This document shows positions 7,861-12,872 of a stretch of DNA of 12,872 nt, one piece after another. Each line of letters opens with the position of its first letter. Within the stretch, counting starts at the first letter, position 1. The notes below the pieces were generated by a model, which saw only the letters and a list, made by a program, of their open reading frames with translations, was not told where the DNA came from and did not search any database. Position numbers and translations under genes: made by a program. Source of the stretch: Gonapodya sp. JEL0774 (lineage: Eukaryota; Monoblepharomycota; Monoblepharidomycetes; Monoblepharidales; Gonapodyaceae); NCBI GenBank assembly GCA_027604505.1, contig JADIIX010000335.1:1-12872 (forward strand), written 5' to 3'.

Positions 7861-9517
7861 ATGTCCAATGGAGATCCCAAAGACGCCGATAACCCATACT
7901 TTGCATCCAATGACGACAATGAAGGAGAGGTGGGCTCAGAATCACCCACTTATTCTGCGGTGTGGGATTGTGATTGTTTCGCGGGCCTGTTCTTTCCGAA
8001 AGCTCTTAAGCGACGAGAACGACACGATAGAGCAAGATGAGGACGATGGCTATCCGTTGAGAATATGTGAGCTCCAATCGAGGCATACGATGGTATCAGC
8101 ATGAAAAACGTTTCAATCTCAATTCATAAAACTGTCTGGTTTCCGAATATTGTCCCAACTGCAATGGGAAACGCGAAGTCACATTCCCAGTGGGGCCTCT
8201 CTCCTGCAACTTTGTATGCGTCGCGGATAAATCTTCTCGAGAAGTGAGTCCTAATCGATCAAAGTACCAACCCAAATCCCTCATTAACCATCACCTCCAG
8301 GCTCTCATTATCGATCCCGGAGGCCACCCGGAAGTCATTCTCCGCGAAGTCGCGTCGCGGGGATTTGTACCGACTCTAGTGTACCATACACACGCCCATT
8401 TTGATCACGTTGGTGGTACTAGAATGGTTGCCGATGAGACTGGAGCGGAAGTTGGATTGGGTCATGAAGATAAGGTGAGTCTGACATTCCAACATGGTTA
8501 AATATTCACTATTTTCTGAGCAACAAGCGGCCGAATCCATTTTCAGTTCCTGTGGTCCCTCCTTCCGCGTGCATTCACCGCAGTTGGAATGCCACAACCG
8601 CCCGAATCCCTCCCTCTCAACCCGTCGCTCTTCTACCGTCACGGAGACACCATCGTCCTTCCCAAGTCGGGTAAGGCGATCGGGAGAGTGATCCACACGC
8701 CTGGGCATACACCTGGGAGCTGCTGTTTCTACTTTGAGAACGGCGGCGAGGCTGTTGTGTGCACTGGAGACACATTGTTCCGGTAGGCGATTCTCATTTC
8801 TCACTCCGTCTTTGATTCGGTGTAGGAGAAATCTATCTCTAATGCATAACTTCTTGTCGCTACAATAGACGGTATATTGGCCGCACTGATGTCCTTCTCT
8901 CATCATTGCCACAACTAAAACTATCCATCCTTCGACACCTCTACACCCTACCGCCCTCCACCACCGTGATACCCGGACACGGTGACCTAACAACGATCGA
9001 AGAAGAGAGAGACGGTAACCTTTTCGTGAGGCATTACACTAAGGAGGAAGAGATTCTGAAAGGAGAGGATATCAAGGAACAACAGGAAACGGATAGAGTG
9101 AGGAGGTTGAAAGGTCTCAGGGCGCTGAAAAAGAAGAAGAGCGGTGGCAGTGACGGTGGATCAAACAACGGCTTGGGTGGCGCTGGAGGTGGTTCTGCAG
9201 GCACTCCGTTCGCAAGTGAACCCGATCCCACTTCAGACCATGATCCGGCTGGCATATCACCCAGCGATCTTCCCCTTGATATTGACGACGACATGAGCGA
9301 GACCATTTCATCCTCGGCCGCGCTCACTGCAGCAGGCGATATGATTCGACGCCCACTAGCAGCGAGGACTCGACCAGTGGTGGAAATTCTTCATCTGAGT
9401 GATGCGGCAGCTGGACGTGGACTGGACGGTCACTTCAACAGGGGTTGTTGCTGTTCTGTGATGGAGGCAGTCCCAGGTCACCGCACTGACGGAATCATGT
9501 TCGAATCGGTCCTCTGA
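7861..9517 (+). CDS. MBL-fold hydrolase, glyoxalase II-like (YcbL/YqgX type)
   Basis: A di-metal hydrolase of the metallo-beta-lactamase fold; relatives cleave thioesters such as S-lactoylglutathione, but the substrate here is unknown. Proposed exons are 7861-7961, 8011-8066, 8179-8243, 8301-8474, 8547-8782 and 8869-9517 (1281 nt, 426 residues). From 8179 onward the model is firm: FPVGPLSCNF, ALIIDPGG, then metal ligands H105, H107, D109 and H110 (HAHFDH), H186 (HTPGHTPGS), D207 (GDTLF) and H248 (PGHG), with IGRTD and TTIEEERDGNLF as in glyoxalase II-like enzymes. The first two exons are tentative. They encode an acidic leader and depend on a weak GTGGGA donor; a rival acceptor ends at 8190. 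After residue 267 comes an unusual tail of about 159 residues: a basic, probably helical part ending in KKKK, a Gly/Ser run, an acidic stretch and a CCC near the C-terminus. Confidence 0.87.
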
Positions 9518-9901
9518 GCTAGGGAAACGGGAGGGGAAGCAACGCTTTTGCTGCCTCAAATGTCTCATAAGTAGCAGCACGACTCGAACATGCTCCTCAG
9601 GTTGTTCGAACAACTTTACTGATCGGTCATGGTGGAAGGGACTCTTTGGACTTGCCGACATGCACGGACATTACGGGTCTTTGCACATTGGTGCGAACTT
9701 ATCACCGAACTTTGAATACTTCCGTCTGTAGATTTGTTTTCAAGATACTGCGCAATATATTGTTGCTCCATCCGATTGTGGAATATATTGGGGATGTTGT
9801 GCCTGCTCCACTACTTCCCAAAACGGTACAAGATCAAAACAGAATCCGGAGTAACACGCCGAACCCAACAACTTTCGATGCTAGATGACATTCTTTTCTT
9901 G
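9518..9901. promoter_or_regulatory. Intergenic region upstream of the SH3 membrane protein
   Basis: There is no convincing gene here. The segment contains the 14-bp palindrome at 9601-9614 and a reverse CCAAT-type pentamer (ATTGG at 9787-9791) about 110 bp before the chosen ATG. The latter is a common fungal promoter element but expected often by chance. Confidence 0.35.
9601..9614. repeat. 14-bp perfect palindrome
   Basis: GTTGTTCGAACAAC equals its own reverse complement and lies about 290 bp upstream of the SH3 membrane-protein ATG. It could be a dimeric regulator site, but single palindromes of this size also arise by chance. Confidence 0.4.
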
Positions 9902-12553
9902 ATGATTGACCGAACCGCACGTTTGCGACTCCATGTCATCGCTCTCGCCATTGTGGGGAGTTGCGTAATTGGTTTCTCCGATTCCGCCACTCTCAAGGTG
10001 GACAGCCCTGGAACAGGTGAATAGCGACAATGATGGAATCCTCTGCTTTAGTAAAAAACTACGCAGGATTTGTCTTTTGGCCATGTCTGCCGATGTCATG
10101 GCTCTATTTCGACCTTTGCCCCTTCTTCAAACCTTCTGATGTACTCAACCTCACCATGGATCCAATATTCCTTGATTCATCTCAGGCCTCACTGGTCTTG
10201 GTCTCTTTTCTTCCAACCATGCCACCACCTCATCTAGTCACCTGACGAAACGGCGGACTGGAGATTGCCTGACAGCATACCTTTCCTCCTGTGGTAACGG
10301 GACTGCCCAACTCTGCATCCCTGCGGCATACACATGCTGCACAGCAACGGGACTAGCCTGGTCGTGAGTGGAATCCAGAGGTGGTTCGATATCGCACTAT
10401 ATGACGCTCAACTCAAAACGTGGCATCAAGGTGTCCTCCTGGTGCTACCTGTGGCACCACCGGCGGCTCTTGTAACAACTGCGCTCAGCTCTGTAACGGC
10501 CGGTGTCAGACGTGAGTGTTCTTCGCGCGAGTCGTGGTTCATGTCCCGATGATGACTTTCCCTGTTCCCCTGTGGCAAATCGTCATCGCAGTGAGCAGGG
10601 ACTCCTCAACAGCTACTCTGACTGCGGTGGTGTGAGTACTCTACTTCAGTCTGACGGAATTTCTCCTTTTGTACTCACTTGCTCACCGTCTCGTTCTGAA
10701 ACCTTTTCCAACCTTTCTCACAACTTGCAGTGTGGAAACGTCTGGTGAGTCGTTGTATCTTCCTATCAGCGCCATAGCATATATTCACCACTGCGAAATT
10801 TTTCGAATTCCTCTTGCTCTCCCTGCAGTGCCGATCCGGTAAACGGGGCGGGTTATTGCACCCAAGGCAAATGCGGTTTCGGTGGGTGATACTGGCATAA
10901 ACCCCACTGACAGTCCGGGCTAATGGTGGCGCGATAATGTCAGCCTGTGAATCCGGCTATGTCTATGGGAACAATCTCTGCACGCGTGCATCGTCAACCA
11001 CCCCGCCTCCACCACCTCCTTCATCGACTTCATCGACTCCCTCATCACCTCCTTCGTCTCCCCCTTCGTCTCCTCCGTCGACAAGCTCTGCCAACTCTGG
11101 GTAAGTTTTCGATGCACGTTTTTGACTTGCCACACTCTGACTCACGTTGACATACTTGCTAACCACTTTGACCAACAATCTCGCCTTTATAGTTCCGATT
11201 CTTCATCGAACACTGGCCTTATCGCTGGTGTCGTTGGTGGAGTTGTAGCGGCAGCCCTTTTTGCCGGGCTGTTTGTATTCTTTTACCGTCGTAACAAAAC
11301 AAAGGAACGGAAAGACGCTGCCGAAGTAGCAAAGGCCGCTCCCCCTGCTGCCATGCCGGCGGTGATACAAGGTGCACCTGGATCGGGTGTCGTGTATGTT
11401 GCGGTGCAAGCTCAACCGCCGTCGAGCGGTTATGTGAGCACTGTAGGCGGGTATGTATTCCTGCTCCGCTCCGTATGGACAGGAGACAACCATAATTTTG
11501 ATGCTTTGCTTCCTCCCTGTTCCAGTGTTTCCGCTCCTTCCGACGTCGGCTCCCAATCTCTCGCGAATAGCGCCAGCATGCCCCTCCTGGGCAACTTTTC
11601 CATGCAGTCTTCCACACTCTCTGACATGAGCTCGAGCACTCTGGGAACAGCCAACGCGGGAGGGTACCAGCCGCACGTGAGTTTTGTCCGGGAGTTCGGT
11701 GAAGCTGTCCAGAGCCTCGGTTGAGCTGAAACGGCCCCTGTGTCACCAGTGGTTCTTCATGAGAGTTGCAAGCGCGCAAGGAAGAGCAGAGGAACACCAA
11801 ATCGCATATTCCGGTCAACCGATCGCTGCCGCGTCACAGGTGAGTGGGGAGACATGCCGGTGGCAACAACGCAAGTCCTGACTCTGTTCTGGTGCTCTTT
11901 TTCAGTACGACGCCCAGACCGAAGATGAAATCAGCCTTCTGCCAACTCAGCTTGTCGACGTGAAGACAATTTACCGTGATGGGTGGGGTGTTGGAGTGAA
12001 CGTGAGTGTCATAATACTTCCGCATTTTGTGCATATTTTAACCCGCTCACGCTCGATGCCACCTTTGCAACTTGCCACCCCAAAGCTTGCGAGTGGAGGC
12101 TATGGTTTCTTCCCTCTTGATTGCCTGCGCCTCACCGACGTGCAAGGTGGAGGATCCCAAACTCTGGTTCAACCCTCCAGTTTCGCCACCTCGTGGTCGT
12201 CAACCGTCATCCCTCGTCATGAGTCGGCGACTTTCTACGCACAGAGTAACTTCAATATGTCGAGGGCGCTCTACACTGGTGGACACAGCTTGGCGTTCCC
12301 AGGAGGAATGATGCATGCGGCGAGTTTGATGATGCAACCCCCCCAACAACAAGATGTCAAGGGACCAAATATGCCGGGGGAGGAGACGCAGGTGGCTCCA
12401 GAGGCGGATAAGGAAGGGAAAGAGGCTCCCAAGGTGGTACTGGAGGATCTGCCAGTGAAGGCGCCTGCAGTTGTCGAGGACATCAAGGAGGAGGTCAAGT
12501 CTCAGAGCGTGCCAGACGCTAACGAAACTCAAGCGACAAAATCCGAGGCGTAA
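9902..12553 (+). CDS. Single-pass membrane protein with Cys-rich ectodomain and cytoplasmic SH3 domain
   Basis: Probably a plasma-membrane sensor or adaptor. Exons: 9902-10016, 10186-10363, 10431-10511, 10592-10631, 10731-10744, 10829-10881, 10944-11100, 11193-11450, 11526-11676, 11750-11839, 11906-12001, 12086-12553 (1701 nt, 566 residues), all phase-consistent. Residues 1-26 form a signal peptide (basic RLRL then HVIALAIVGSCVIG). Residues 66-173 hold 18 cysteines in modules such as SSCGNGTAQLC, CPPGATC and DCGGCGNVC. Residues 174-213 are a Ser/Pro/Thr stalk, likely O-glycosylated. The helix is 221-244 (GLIAGVVGGVVAAALF), followed by YRRNKTKER. An SH3 domain occupies about 374-430: QYDAQTEDEISL, DVKTIYRDGWGVGVN, GGYGFFPLDCL. 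The end is a Lys/Glu/Pro-rich tail. An earlier in-frame ATG at 9878 would add eight residues, making a poorer signal peptide. SH3 domains bind proline-rich ligands; the partner is unknown. Confidence 0.86.
10731..10744 (+). other. 14-nt micro-exon
   Basis: This exon supplies the CGNV residues and two bases of the next Cys codon in DCGGCGNVCAD. It is flanked by an AACTTGCAG acceptor and a GTGAGT donor. Leaving it out shifts the frame. Confidence 0.75.
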
Positions 12554-12872
12554 TATAAGGGTCGTAGCGAAAGTCCGGAACTTGTATCTTTGGTAGAACT
12601 AGAACCGACGCTTATCGCCTTCCCGCCAGCGTACAGTATGTATTGTCGGCTCTTTTAGCTAATAATTTTTTCGAAACAATAATCTCGGTCTCCGCTGCGT
12701 TACGAGCAACGTTATAACCATTTTCCATTCCGGATTCGAGTTATGATTTCAAACAAATTAATAATATGTAAAGAGATACTTCGCAGCGGCTCTGCGTCGT
12801 GGCGATGAGTAGATATGCGTCTATCAAGCTTGTCCTGTTGCTTTTTGAATGAATATATGAATCCACTACATA
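12554..12872. other. 3' flank, no gene seen
   Basis: The 3' untranslated region of the SH3 protein gene and AT-rich flank. There are A/T-rich runs at about 12659-12680 and 12750-12772, but no canonical AATAAA signal or further gene was identified. Confidence 0.4.

Noticed and set aside
8376-8993. 205-residue minus-strand frame over the MBL gene
   Set aside because: The opposite strand carries HAHFDH, GHTPGS and GDTLF motifs in phase across introns. The antisense frame has no recognisable features.
1896-9517. Biosynthetic gene cluster
   Set aside because: A reductase and an MBL hydrolase occur here, but with no backbone synthase, P450, transporter or pathway regulator, and a glycolytic gene between them.
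10990-11095. Simple-sequence repeat expansion
   Set aside because: The CCT/TCG-rich run is in frame and encodes the Ser/Pro/Thr stalk of the membrane protein, so it is coding low complexity rather than a separate repeat element.
11203-11818. Long minus-strand frames opposite the SH3 membrane protein
   Set aside because: They overlap the transmembrane and cytoplasmic exons of the plus-strand gene and have no recognisable domain.
9902-12553. Sho1 orthologue
   Set aside because: Sho1 has four transmembrane helices and a short extracellular part. This protein has one helix, a signal peptide and a large Cys-rich ectodomain.

Overview
The window looks like a gene-dense stretch of a fungal nuclear genome, most likely a basidiomycete. 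Every convincing gene is split by short GT-AG introns, mostly 50-100 nt with GTGAGT/GTAAGT-type donors. Exons joined at these sites give unbroken proteins of recognised eukaryotic families. All exon models were assembled by eye from splice signals, reading phase and family resemblance. No transcript evidence was available.

Layout. Positions 1-487 hold no convincing gene but carry a compact set of interlocking inverted and direct repeats (about 80-195). A weak ORF (488-886, +) is followed by a DUF4286-like gene on the minus strand (916-1635). That gene is divergent from a nine-exon aldo-keto reductase of the YajO-like type (1896-3573, +). The roughly 260 bp they share contain a perfect 8-bp-stem inverted repeat. 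A ten-exon pyruvate kinase (3902-6608, +) follows. Its catalytic residues are intact, but it is about 660 residues long because of family-atypical insertions, and its effector loop is altered. Next come a small single-pass membrane protein (6852-7461, +) and an MBL-fold hydrolase of the glyoxalase II-like/YcbL type with a long extra C-terminus (about 7861-9517, +). Last is a twelve-exon single-pass membrane protein (9902-12553, +) with a signal peptide, a disulfide-rich ectodomain, a Ser/Pro/Thr stalk, one transmembrane helix and a cytoplasmic SH3 domain.

The genes do not form an evident pathway. Pyruvate kinase is glycolytic, the reductase and the hydrolase look like general carbonyl/thioester or detoxification enzymes, and the last gene looks like a cell-surface sensor or adaptor. 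The most unusual item is this SH3-tailed, cysteine-rich surface protein. Next are the enlarged pyruvate kinase, the extended MBL hydrolase, the very short exons, and the palindromes in non-coding DNA. No tRNA, rRNA, CRISPR array or intact transposon was seen.
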